A stretch of DNA of 64,000 bases. It comes from Klebsiella michiganensis. Its GTDB lineage: Bacteria; Pseudomonadota; Gammaproteobacteria; Enterobacterales; Enterobacteriaceae. Of the stretch, positions 35,193 through 43,269 are shown one piece after another. Within the stretch, counting starts at the first letter, position 1. Every line of letters starts with the position of its first letter. The notes under the pieces were generated by a model. It was not told the origin of the DNA. It worked only from the letters and a program-made list of their open reading frames with translations, and searched no databases. The stretch lies in NCBI GenBank assembly GCA_000963575.1, contig CP011077.1, positions 3,224,001-3,288,000 on the forward strand, written 5' to 3'. A program made the position numbers and the translations under genes.

Positions 35193-35371
35193 CTCGGGGA
35201 AGTCACCGTCACTTCCCCGAGACCCCGGACTCCCGGCCAAATAAATCGCCGCAAGCGGTAAACCTCCGTTTTATCTCCCAGTCCTGGGTCGGCTGAGATG
35301 CGTTCCCGACGCTCTCAGCCTCCGGCCGTTCCCGACGGCCGGACCCTGGCCAGTCGGAGAGAAAACGGAGG
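35193..35371 (+). other. Left arm of the element: conserved stem-loop set
   Basis: The hairpins are as follows. Hp1 is CTCGGGGAAGT / ACTTCCCCGAG (35193-35203 with 35211-35221), 11 bp, loop CACCGTC. The outer stem is CCTCCGTTTTATCTCC (35263-35278) with GGAGAGAAAACGGAGG (35356-35371), one mismatch. Within it are hp2 at 35291-35320 (stem GGCTGAGA/TCTCAGCC, a bulged T, then GCG/CGC, loop TTCCCGA) and hp3 at 35321-35343 (TCCGGCCG/CGGCCGGA, same loop TTCCCGA). Layout: outer stem enclosing two hairpins with the same loop. Confidence 0.85.
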
Positions 35372-35473
35372 CGATTTAAGCCGGAACCGTACCTCGCTTC
35401 AAATCCGCAACCACACTGAACATCACTGTCGCTTCAAGACTTACAGCCACGCCCTTGTTCCCGGCTCTCATCG

Positions 35474-35653
35474 CCCCCGGTTATGACCCAACTCAGGCGG
35501 GGTTGAGCTGTCGGGAACAGCGAAAGAGAGCGATCGTCGGGAACGGATCGCGAACGACCCCGACTGTTTGGGTGATAGCCGGTGGGTTTACCGCTTCAGC
35601 GGCGATGAGCTCGCCGGGCGCCGGGGCTGTTCGGGGGATGGCGTTATCCCCCG
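35474..35653 (-). other. Right arm of the element: same stem-loop set with changed stem sequences
   Basis: In the same order as the left arm, read on the minus strand: hp1 at 35632-35653 (CGGGGGAT/ATCCCCCG, 8 bp); an outer stem of about 14 pairs between 35474-35489 and 35570-35585; an inner 6-bp stem CGGGGT/ACCCCG (35498-35503 with 35557-35562); hp2 at 35530-35551 (GCGATC/GATCGC with a one-base bulge); hp3 at 35507-35521 (GCTG/CAGC). Both loops read TCGGGAA on the plus strand, which is TTCCCGA on the minus strand. Stems have new sequences but still pair. Confidence 0.8.
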
Positions 35654-35691
35654 GACACGTTCACCGGTGCGGGGCAGCATATGAAACTGTA

Positions 35692-35712
35692 CTGGAAGTG
35701 AACGGAACCTTA
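35692..35712 (-). repeat. Right terminal inverted repeat of the element
   Basis: This is the exact reverse complement of 35136-35156 over 21 bases. Confidence 0.9.
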
Positions 35713-35765
35713 TCCAGCCCTCCAAAGAGGACATGTGTAAATACGAAATCACCAGTGAGCACACG

Positions 35766-36506
35766 TTAAAACGTATAACTCATCCCCACCGTCAACTCCC
35801 GCAGGTTATTCTTATTCACCATTGGGCTGTCGCTGATAGCACTCGGATAAAAACGCTGGGTGAACTGCGCCCAGGTGTTCCATAGCGGCGTCCAGGCGTA
35901 ATTCATCGCCAGCTGCGCATAAGGCACTATGCTGCCCTGCGGGCGCCATGTCGCGAGACCCGTTTTGGCCGACTCTTTCTCTGAGACGCCATAGTAGTAG
36001 CGTGTATTTTGCGCATTAGAAAAGTCCATTCCGGCTTCAGGCACCAGGGTGAAATCCCCCCACTGCGCCAGAGCAATATATGCCGAGTTCGCCGTCACTC
36101 CGTTGCTGACGCCCAGGGTGTCGCCCGCAAGCGTGGCGCTGAACGCGCCTATCGGCGTGGTGTACTGCATCGTCATGCCGCCCATCATGGTGCTGTGGCG
36201 GTTATTCAGCCCCCGCAGCGCGGGCGTTTGCCCGGTATCCGCCCGATACAGGGTGTCGTAGTAATAGACTTTTGCGCGCAGCAGCAGCGTGTCGGTGTTA
36301 ATGAAGTTATAGCCAGCTTCGGTGCCGTCGAGATACCAGGTTTTGCCGTCGTAGCCGACGTAGGGCAGCGCCCAGCGAAGCTGGTGACGCGTTTGATAAG
36401 GGGTTTGATACAGGCCACCCTGCGCGCCTAGCGACCAGTTGGCCGCCGGGCAGGCAGTGGTAATCAGCAATGGGCTGAGCAGAAGTGCCCCGGTTATCTT
36501 TCTCAT
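35766..36506 (-). CDS. MipA/OmpV-family outer-membrane protein
   Basis: The 246-residue protein from the ATG at 36504-36506 has a signal peptide to about residue 20 and ends in YTF, a barrel-type C-terminus. Family features are RHSTMMGGMTMQYTTPIGAF, the TLAGDTLGVSNG motif, RYYYGVSEKESAKTGL and ISDSPMV. MipA links MltA and PBP1B in E. coli, but the close relatives in this family (YiaT, OmpV) have varied roles. It is 36 bp downstream of gsiD on the same strand, so it may be read with the gsi operon. That position is not seen in E. coli. Confidence 0.88.
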   Translation of the reverse strand: MRKITGALLLSPLLITTACPAANWSLGAQGGLYQTPYQTRHQLRWALPYVGYDGKTWYLDGTEAGYNFINTDTLLLRAKVYYYDTLYRADTGQTPALRGLNNRHSTMMGGMTMQYTTPIGAFSATLAGDTLGVSNGVTANSAYIALAQWGDFTLVPEAGMDFSNAQNTRYYYGVSEKESAKTGLATWRPQGSIVPYAQLAMNYAWTPLWNTWAQFTQRFYPSAISDSPMVNKNNLRELTVGMSYTF

Positions 36507-36542
36507 TTCTTCACTCCAGGGCAACGAATCTACTGCCTCAGC

Positions 36543-37454
36543 TTAGCCTTTAATTTTGGGATCCAGCGCGTCCCGCAGCCCATCCCCCAACAGGTTGAAT
36601 GCCAGCACGGTCAAAAAGATGGCGAGGCTAGGGAAAATAGCCACATGCGGGGCAATCACCATATCTGCCCTCGCCTCGTTCAGCATAGCCCCCCACTCCG
36701 GCGTGGGTGGCTGAGCCCCCAGGCCGAGAAATGACAGGCTGGCGGCGGAGATAATCGAGGTCCCGATACGCATCGTGAAATACACCACAATCGACGAAAC
36801 GGTTCCGGGCAGAATATGCCGGAAGATAATAGTCGCATCCGGGGCGCCAATGCTACGCGCAGACTCAATAAAAGTTTGCTGTTTCAGCACCAGAGTATTG
36901 CCGCGAACAAGGCGGGCAAAGGCCGGAATACTGAAAATCGCCACCGCAATAATCACGTTGGTCATGCCGCTGCCCATCACCGCCACCACCGCTATCGCCA
37001 GCAGAATACCGGGAAAGGCGAACAGCACGTCGCATATTCGCATGATGATGCGGTCCCACCAGCCTTCGTAATAGCCCGCCAGCAGGCCAAAGAAAGTGCC
37101 AATCAGCGCCCCAATCAGTACCGAAAAGACCCCGGCGGCCAGCGAAATTTGCGCCCCGACCAGCACGCGGCTAAAAATATCGCGCCCCAACGAATCAACG
37201 CCAAACCAGTGCAGCATCGACGGGCCGTCGTTCAGCCGGTCGTAATCGAAGTAGTTTTCCGCATCAAAAGGGGCAATCCACGGGGCAATTAACGCAATCA
37301 CTATCAACAAAAGCACGAACAGCCCGGCGGCCATCGCCACGGGCTGCTGGCGAAAACGCCGCAGAAATTCACTCCACGGGGTGCGAATTTGCCCGGCACG
37401 CACCACGGGCATCGCGTTGACTATGGCCTGGCGTCGCCAGTTTAAAAGTCGCAT
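36543..37454 (-). CDS. gsiD: Glutathione ABC transporter permease GsiD
   Basis: The 303-residue inner-membrane permease has about six helices and the EAA-type loop (ESARSIGAPDATIIFRHILP) that contacts the ATPase. Length and order match E. coli GsiD (303). It is the last gene of iaaA-gsiABCD and forms the channel with GsiC. Confidence 0.95.
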   Translation of the reverse strand: MRLLNWRRQAIVNAMPVVRAGQIRTPWSEFLRRFRQQPVAMAAGLFVLLLIVIALIAPWIAPFDAENYFDYDRLNDGPSMLHWFGVDSLGRDIFSRVLVGAQISLAAGVFSVLIGALIGTFFGLLAGYYEGWWDRIIMRICDVLFAFPGILLAIAVVAVMGSGMTNVIIAVAIFSIPAFARLVRGNTLVLKQQTFIESARSIGAPDATIIFRHILPGTVSSIVVYFTMRIGTSIISAASLSFLGLGAQPPTPEWGAMLNEARADMVIAPHVAIFPSLAIFLTVLAFNLLGDGLRDALDPKIKG

Positions 37455-37456
37455 CC

Positions 37457-38377
37457 TTATTTGTACCTGATGGCCGGGTTAATGGCGGCATACAGCAGAT
37501 CCACCACTAAGTTGATCACAATAAACTCCAGCGAAAACAGCAGAACCTCAGCCTGAATAACCGGGTAATCACGCATCTCCACCGAATCCACCAGCAGGCG
37601 CCCTAATCCCGGCCAGTTAAATACTTTTTCCACCACAATCGAGCCGCCGAGCAGAAAACCGAACTGCAGTCCCATCATAGTAACCACCGGGATCATGGCG
37701 TTACGCAGGCCGTGTTTTACCACGATCAGCGTTTCGCTCACGCCTTTCGCCCTGGCGGTACGCATGTAGTCTTCGTGCAGCACATCCACAAAGGACGCGC
37801 GGGTGAATCTGGCCATTACGGCCGCCACCGCCGCACCAAGGGTTATGGACGGCAGTATATAATGCTGCCAGCTATCGGCACCCACCGTAGGAAGCCAGCC
37901 CAGTTCAACCGAGAAGACCTGCATCAGAAGCATTCCCAGCGCGAAGGCAGGGAATGAAATGCCGGACACGGCAATCGTCATACTCAGGCGATCCGGCCAG
38001 CGATTACGCCAGACGGCCGCCACAATTCCGGTCGCCAGGCCAAACAACGTTGCCCATGCCATGCTGGTCAGCGTCAGCCACATGGTGGGCATAAAGCGGC
38101 TGGCAATCTCTTCCGAGACAGGGCGGCGTGAAACCAGCGAGGTGCCAAAGTCACCCTGCACAACGTGAGTGATGTAATGCAGGAATTGCCGCCATAAAGG
38201 TTGATCCAATCCCAGCTGTTTACGAACAAGTTCGATGACCGTGGCATCAGCTTCCGGCCCGGCGATCAGACGAGCCGGGTCGCCGGGCAACAGATGCACA
38301 AACAGGAACACCAGCACCGCGACGATGAACAGCGTCGGGATCAGGCCAAAGAGGCGTTTGAGGAAATAGTTAAACAT
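37457..38377 (-). CDS. gsiC: Glutathione ABC transporter permease GsiC
   Basis: The 306-residue permease of the dipeptide type (GDPARLIAGPEAD) has the EAA-type loop EDYMRTARAKGVSETLIVVKHGLRNA. Length equals E. coli GsiC. A 159-bp gap containing palindromic repeats separates it from gsiB, and only 2 bp separate it from gsiD. Confidence 0.95.
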   Translation of the reverse strand: MFNYFLKRLFGLIPTLFIVAVLVFLFVHLLPGDPARLIAGPEADATVIELVRKQLGLDQPLWRQFLHYITHVVQGDFGTSLVSRRPVSEEIASRFMPTMWLTLTSMAWATLFGLATGIVAAVWRNRWPDRLSMTIAVSGISFPAFALGMLLMQVFSVELGWLPTVGADSWQHYILPSITLGAAVAAVMARFTRASFVDVLHEDYMRTARAKGVSETLIVVKHGLRNAMIPVVTMMGLQFGFLLGGSIVVEKVFNWPGLGRLLVDSVEMRDYPVIQAEVLLFSLEFIVINLVVDLLYAAINPAIRYK

Positions 38378-38383
38378 CGCGGC

Positions 38384-38528
38384 CCCTCACCCTAACCCTC
38401 GCCCCTGAGGGGCGAGGAGATAAAAAAACAGGGCATAAAGCCCCTCTCCCCGGAGAGGAGAGGGCATAAAGAGAAAAGGCTTTGTTTTCCCCCTCTCCCA
38501 TTTAGAGAGAGGGCCGGGGTGAGGGTCA
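38384..38528. repeat. Palindromic repeats inside the gsi operon (gsiB-gsiC gap)
   Basis: Three family hairpins occur in a row: CGCCCCTGAGGGGCGAGG, then CCCCTCTCCCCGGAGAGGAG, then CCCTCTCCCATTTAGAGAGA and GGGCCGGGGTGAGGG. They lie between gsiB and gsiC within one transcript. Inference: a 3' stabiliser that keeps more gsiAB than gsiCD mRNA. Confidence 0.85.
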
Positions 38529-38536
38529 TTATCACG

Positions 38537-40075
38537 CTACTTCAGATCCGCATTATCAAAACTAAACCCGGTATCCGGCATCACGTAGAACCCGGTGAGA
38601 TTTTTGCTGTGTGCAGAAACCAGTTTTTCCACCACCAGCGGCACCCACGGAGATTCTTTCCAGATAGTGTCCTGGGCATCTTTATACAGCTTCGCTTTCT
38701 CTGCCGGCTGGGTGGTTTTCAGCGCATCGGTCAGGTCTTTATCCACCTGAGGATTGCTGTAAAACGCGGTATTAAACAGCGTTGGCGGCCAGTTCTGGGA
38801 AGCAAACAGCGGCGACAGCGCCCAGTCAGCCTCACCGGTAGACGCCGACCAGCCGGTGTAGAACATTCTTACGCCGCTCTCTTTCTGCCCTTTCGCCTCC
38901 ACTTCGGCCGCACGCTGCCCGGCATCCATCGCCGTCACTTTCACCTTAATGCCGACCTGTGCCAGTTGCTGCTGGGTAAACTGCAGCACTTTCTGCGCGG
39001 TGCTGTGGTTGTGGGATGACCAAAGCGTGGTTTCAAAGCCGTTCGGGAAGCCTGCCTCTTTCAGCAACGCTTTGGCTTTGGCCGGATCGTAAGGCCAGGG
39101 TTTGAATTTCTCAGCATAGGCGAGCGCCGGTGGCACCACGCCTTCTGCCGGCGTAGCAAAGCCGGAGAACGCAACTTTCACCAGCGCCTGGCGGTTAATC
39201 GCGTAGTTGATGGCTTCGCGGACTTTCGGGTTATCAAACGGCTTCTGGGTGACATTCATGCTGATATAGCGCTGCATGATAGACGGCGAGGCAACCAGCT
39301 CAAGCTTACTGTTTTTCTCCAGCACGCCAGCCTGCTCGTAAGGGATCGGGAACGCGAACTGAGCCTCCCCGGTTTGCAGCATCGCCGCCCGGGTGTTGTT
39401 ATCCACTACCGGGCGCCAGGTAATGCTGTCCAGCTTCGGCAGGCCTTGCTGCCAGTAACCGGCGAATTTCTTCACCTTCACAAAATCGGTCTGGTTCCAG
39501 GTATCCAGCTGGTACGGGCCGGTCCCCACCGGGTGGAAACCGATATCTTTGCCGTATTTCTGCAGCGCAGCCGGGGAGATCATCGCCGTCGCCGGGTGGG
39601 CCAGAATGTTGATAAACGCCGAGAACGGCTCTTTTAAGGTGATTTTGACCGTGGAGGGATCGATCGCTTCCGTTTTGGCAATGGTTTTATACAGGTTGTA
39701 GCGCTTGAGGTGATTGTCCGGATTGCTGGCGCGGTCGAGGTTGGCTTTTACCGCCTCGGCGTTAAAGTCGGTGCCGTCCTGGAATTTCACGCCAGTGCGC
39801 AGCTTGATGGTGTACACCAGGCCATCGTCAGACACTTTGTAGCTTTCTGCCAGCACGTTTTGCAGCTTCATATCTTTATCAAGCCCGAACAGCCCCTGAT
39901 AGAAAGATTTGGCTACGGCCTGGGACAGCGTGTCATTCGCGTCGTAAGGATCGAGCGTGGTGAAGTTTGAGGCCACCGCTACGACGACATCTTTAGCAGC
40001 GAAAGCGGGCGTGGCGATAACGGCGGAGGCAAGTCCCGCCGCCAGAAGCCATTTTTGCGTTGTGTTAGCTGTCAT
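38537..40075 (-). CDS. gsiB: Glutathione-binding periplasmic protein GsiB
   Basis: The 512-residue binding protein has a signal peptide (1-27, ending AFAAK) and the SBP family 5 fold (peptide/nickel type). Motifs are NFTTLDPYDANDTLSQAVAKSFYQGL, and GTGPYQLDTWNQTDFVKVK. Same length as E. coli GsiB. It binds glutathione and passes it to GsiCD. Confidence 0.96.
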   Translation of the reverse strand: MTANTTQKWLLAAGLASAVIATPAFAAKDVVVAVASNFTTLDPYDANDTLSQAVAKSFYQGLFGLDKDMKLQNVLAESYKVSDDGLVYTIKLRTGVKFQDGTDFNAEAVKANLDRASNPDNHLKRYNLYKTIAKTEAIDPSTVKITLKEPFSAFINILAHPATAMISPAALQKYGKDIGFHPVGTGPYQLDTWNQTDFVKVKKFAGYWQQGLPKLDSITWRPVVDNNTRAAMLQTGEAQFAFPIPYEQAGVLEKNSKLELVASPSIMQRYISMNVTQKPFDNPKVREAINYAINRQALVKVAFSGFATPAEGVVPPALAYAEKFKPWPYDPAKAKALLKEAGFPNGFETTLWSSHNHSTAQKVLQFTQQQLAQVGIKVKVTAMDAGQRAAEVEAKGQKESGVRMFYTGWSASTGEADWALSPLFASQNWPPTLFNTAFYSNPQVDKDLTDALKTTQPAEKAKLYKDAQDTIWKESPWVPLVVEKLVSAHSKNLTGFYVMPDTGFSFDNADLK

Positions 40076-40087
40076 TATTGTTTTCCT

Positions 40088-41962
40088 TTATAGGCGATTT
40101 TCACTGCTGCCGATGGAGTGACGGGCAACAAAATGCCCCGGCCCCACCGCAACCAGCGGTGCTACGTGCGGTTCATCCCCCAGGCTGCGTGTGGCGCTGG
40201 GGATCTCATCAGACACTAAAACAGGCTTGCGTCCCTTACGGGTTGGGTCAGCCACCGGCACCGCCGCCATAAGTTTGCGGGTGTATGGATGCTGAGGGTT
40301 TTCAAACACGGCGCGGCGTGGGCCAATCTCAACGATCTGGCCCAGATACATCACCGCCACGCGATGGCTGATACGTTCCACGACGGCCATGTCGTGGGAA
40401 ATAAACAGGAAAGCGATGCCAAACTCACGCTGCAGATCGAGCAGCAGGTTAACGATTTGCGCCCGAATAGAGACATCCAGCGCCGAGACGGACTCATCGG
40501 CAATCACCACCTTCGGATTCAGCGCCAGCGCACGGGCAATACAAACCCGTTGCCTCTGGCCACCCGAGAATTCGTGCGGATATCGCCAGGCGTGTTCCGG
40601 CTGCAGCCCTACGCGTTCAAGCAGCCAGGCAACGCGCTGCTGTGCCTGTTCTTTGGACATCGCCTGGTGCACCAGCAGTGGTTCCATAATGGAGTAGCCC
40701 ACCGTCTGGCGCGGATCCAGCGAGGCATACGGATCCTGGAAAATAAACTGAATATCTTTCCGGACGTGCTGCAGCTCGCCGTTAGGCAAATTATCAATAC
40801 GCTGGCCGTTGAAGGTGATCGTGCCGCCCTGGGTTTCCACCAGCCGCAGCAGTGAGCGCCCGGTGGTCGACTTACCACAGCCGGACTCCCCCACCAGCGC
40901 CAGCGTTTCGCCGGGCAGTAAATCAAAACTCACCTTTTCAACAGCATGCACCTGGCGCGTCACCCGGTTGAATATTCCGCTGCGCAGCGGGAAACGAGTC
41001 ACTAAATCCCGAACTTCCAGCACCGGCTTCGCGCCCTGGGGAATCGTGTCCTGCTCAGTTTCGGGCTCTTGCTGAGTCGACTGCCCTGGCACAATAAGTG
41101 GAAATTTACGCGGTAAATCGCTGCCGTTCATGGCGCCCAGCCGCGGGACGGCTGCCAGTAAAGCCTGCGTGTAAGCGTGCTGCGGGTTTTGGAATACTTG
41201 CTCAACGGTGCCGGTTTCAACCGCTTCGCCCCGGTACATCACCAGTACCCGGTCGGCGATGTCGGCCACCACGCCCATATCGTGGGTGATAAATATTACG
41301 CCCATCTGCATTTCATCCTGCAGGACGCGAATAAGCTGCAGGATCTGTGCCTGGATAGTCACGTCGAGAGCGGTCGTCGGCTCATCGGCTATCAGCACCG
41401 CCGGGCGGCAGGAGAGTGCCATGGCAATCATCACTCGCTGGCGCATCCCGCCGGAAAGCTGGTGCGGGTAGCGATTCAGGATGGCCTGAGCTTCAGGAAT
41501 GCGCACGCGTTCCAGCATACGCTTCGCTTCCGCCAGCGCCGCGCGGCCGTCCAGCTTTTGGTGTAAACGGATGGATTCAGCGATTTGCTCGCCCACGGTG
41601 AACACCGGATTAAGCGAGGTCATCGGCTCCTGGAAAATCATCGCCACATCCGCCCCGCGCACGCGACGCATCTGGGCGTGGCTCAGTTCGGGCAGATTTA
41701 GTACCTCATTATTGCGCCGGCGCAGCAGCAGCTTGTCGCAGCTAACCTGCCCGCCGCCCTGCTCCAGCAGGCGCATCAGCGCCATCGCCGTGACCGACTT
41801 ACCGGAACCCGACTCGCCAACGATGGCCAGCGTTTCACCTCGATTAAGGGTCAGGGACAGGTGACGCACCGCGTCGGTGACCTGCTGCTGTTGGCGAAAG
41901 CGAATATTGAGGTCGCTAACGGCAAGCACCTGCTCGTCCGGTAGCTCATGACTGTGCGGCAT
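40088..41962 (-). CDS. gsiA: Glutathione ABC transporter dual ATPase GsiA
   Basis: The 624-residue protein contains two ABC ATPase domains in one chain, each with Walker A (GESGSGKSVT near 53; GESGCGKSTT near 358), an LSGG-type signature (HQLSGGMRQR; EFSGGQRQR) and Walker B. It energises the GsiBCD importer. The start overlaps the iaaA stop by one base (TAATG), so the two are translationally coupled. E. coli GsiA is 623. Confidence 0.96.
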   Translation of the reverse strand: MPHSHELPDEQVLAVSDLNIRFRQQQQVTDAVRHLSLTLNRGETLAIVGESGSGKSVTAMALMRLLEQGGGQVSCDKLLLRRRNNEVLNLPELSHAQMRRVRGADVAMIFQEPMTSLNPVFTVGEQIAESIRLHQKLDGRAALAEAKRMLERVRIPEAQAILNRYPHQLSGGMRQRVMIAMALSCRPAVLIADEPTTALDVTIQAQILQLIRVLQDEMQMGVIFITHDMGVVADIADRVLVMYRGEAVETGTVEQVFQNPQHAYTQALLAAVPRLGAMNGSDLPRKFPLIVPGQSTQQEPETEQDTIPQGAKPVLEVRDLVTRFPLRSGIFNRVTRQVHAVEKVSFDLLPGETLALVGESGCGKSTTGRSLLRLVETQGGTITFNGQRIDNLPNGELQHVRKDIQFIFQDPYASLDPRQTVGYSIMEPLLVHQAMSKEQAQQRVAWLLERVGLQPEHAWRYPHEFSGGQRQRVCIARALALNPKVVIADESVSALDVSIRAQIVNLLLDLQREFGIAFLFISHDMAVVERISHRVAVMYLGQIVEIGPRRAVFENPQHPYTRKLMAAVPVADPTRKGRKPVLVSDEIPSATRSLGDEPHVAPLVAVGPGHFVARHSIGSSENRL

Positions 41963-42915
41963 TAACTCTCCTGGTCACGATAAATTCCTACATTCGGGGC
42001 ATCGCCGACAAAGCCAAAGCCGCGGTACATCCCCTCGCTGTTAAATGGCAGCGCGACGTTCCCCTGATTGTCGATAGCAATCATGCCGCCGCTGCCGCCC
42101 AGCGCGGGCAGTTTCTCCATCACCACGCGGTCAACGGCCTGCTGCAGGCTTAGCCCGGCATACTCCATCAGGGCCGCAATATCGTAGGCCGCCAGCGTGC
42201 GTATAAAGACTTCGCCCGTACCGGTGCAGGACACGGCGACGTTGGCGTTGTTGGCATAGCAGCCCGCGCCAACTAAGGGAGAATCCCCTACCCGACCCGG
42301 CAGTTTATTGGTCATTCCGCCGGTGGAGGTTGCCGCCGCCAGATTCCCTCGTTTATCCAGCGCCACTGCGCCTACCGTGCCAAATTTTTTATCGGCATCA
42401 ATCGGCTCAGCCCCGTCATGATCCAGCCGCATCTGCTGGCTTTCACGGGCGCGCAGCAGTTGCTGATAGCGTTCTTCGGTAGAAAAAAGTGTTTCATCCA
42501 CCGGCTCAAGCCCGTGCAGAGCGGCAAAACGCTCGGCTCCTTCGCCAATCATCAGCACATGGGGACTGTTTTCCAGCACCAGTCTTGCCGCCAGAATCGG
42601 GTTGCGAATATGGCTCACGCCCGCCACCGCCCCGGCATCCAGGCTGTTGCCGTCCATCACACAGGCATCAAGTTCATGTTTACCTTCGCGGGTAAACACC
42701 GACCCTATTCCGGCGTTGAACAGCGGGCACTCTTCCAGCAAACGTACCGCTTCGGTCACCGCGTCCAGCGCGCTGCCGCCGCGTTCAAGGATCTGCTGCC
42801 CGACTTCAACAATGCCGGAAAGTGCGCTAATAAATTGCAGCTCTTTTTCCGGCGTCAGGTGGGCGCGGGTCAGGGCTCCGGCCCCGCCATGAATAGCGAT
42901 AACGGCTTTGGTCAT
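41962..42915 (-). CDS. iaaA: Isoaspartyl peptidase / L-asparaginase IaaA
   Basis: The 317-residue Ntn hydrolase starts at the ATG at 42913-42915 (MTKAVIAIHGGAGAL). The catalytic Thr that becomes the beta-subunit N-terminus is T180 in KKFGTVGAVALD, and the substrate loop is TGGMTNKLPGRVGDSPLVGAG. It splits isoaspartyl peptides and asparagine, and may help use gamma-glutamyl compounds. It is the first gene of the iaaA-gsiABCD operon, same as E. coli. Confidence 0.95.
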   Translation of the reverse strand: MTKAVIAIHGGAGALTRAHLTPEKELQFISALSGIVEVGQQILERGGSALDAVTEAVRLLEECPLFNAGIGSVFTREGKHELDACVMDGNSLDAGAVAGVSHIRNPILAARLVLENSPHVLMIGEGAERFAALHGLEPVDETLFSTEERYQQLLRARESQQMRLDHDGAEPIDADKKFGTVGAVALDKRGNLAAATSTGGMTNKLPGRVGDSPLVGAGCYANNANVAVSCTGTGEVFIRTLAAYDIAALMEYAGLSLQQAVDRVVMEKLPALGGSGGMIAIDNQGNVALPFNSEGMYRGFGFVGDAPNVGIYRDQES

Positions 42916-43076
42916 TCGGCATTGCCTGTAGAAAGTGATATCTGGCAGCGTTTTTTCTATAAATATCAGAATCGTTGCCAAACATTGATACGATTTTTGA
43001 ATATAGAAAGACGTAAAAGTGTTGTAAAGAAAATTGACTTTACCCTGTGAGGCCAGAACCGTCCTGAAAGGGAGAG

Positions 43077-43112
43077 GAAATGGCGACTTACGAAACTAAA
43101 GTCGCCATTTTA
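43077..43112. repeat. 12-bp stem-loop beside repeat copy B
   Basis: AAATGGCGACTT / AAGTCGCCATTT pairs perfectly around ACGAAACTA (43078-43110). It is directly left of the 138-bp repeat copy, as a hairpin also lies next to copy A. CCATTTT here and AAAATGG just after the repeat (about 43250-43256) form inverted ends around copy B. Confidence 0.7.
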
Positions 43113-43113
43113 A

Positions 43114-43251
43114 GGTTGCTGACAAAGAGGGAAAAAGCGTGATTGTTCCCTCTTGTGTTCCTCAGCCGAAAATCAACGAATTGATTTTCATATTTTTTTA
43201 ACGAACCGTCGGGTGTTTTTCCTCTCGTCAGCGATTTGCCACCCGTCTGAA
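43114..43251 (+). repeat. 138-bp dispersed repeat, copy B
   Basis: It starts GGTTGCTGACAAAGAGGGAA and ends CCGTCTGAA. The first ~77 bases match copy A (15665-15802, opposite strand) with few differences. The second half is diverged but the length is the same. It fills most of the gap between the iaaA start and the end of the autotransporter gene, with no gene inside. The rest of 42916-43113 holds the iaaA promoter. Confidence 0.85.
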
Positions 43252-43269
43252 AATGGCAATAACAAAATC

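Larger units (their letters stand above)
35125..35723. mobile_element. Non-coding element with long imperfect inverted arms (possible MITE or structured RNA)
   Basis: The element lies between the rimO and MipA-like genes. The terminal inverted repeats are perfect over 21 bp: TAAGGTTCCGTTCACTTCCA plus G at 35136-35156, and the reverse complement at 35692-35712. They extend imperfectly outward to GAGGGCT. Inside, the left arm (about 35157-35395) aligns with the reverse complement of the right arm (about 35440-35691) all the way: GTTTCA-ATGC, a G-rich hairpin, GCGGTAAACC (35255-35264 and reverse complement 35585-35594), then a branched domain. Stems differ in sequence but stay paired. No convincing reading frame, no transposase, and no obvious target-site duplication. 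See the arm entries. Confidence 0.8.

Noticed and set aside
35298..35769. Two small plus-strand open frames inside the 35-kb element
   Set aside because: They cross hairpins and the right inverted repeat, are rich in Arg and Pro, and lack a ribosome site. The inverted arms give a better explanation of the sequence.
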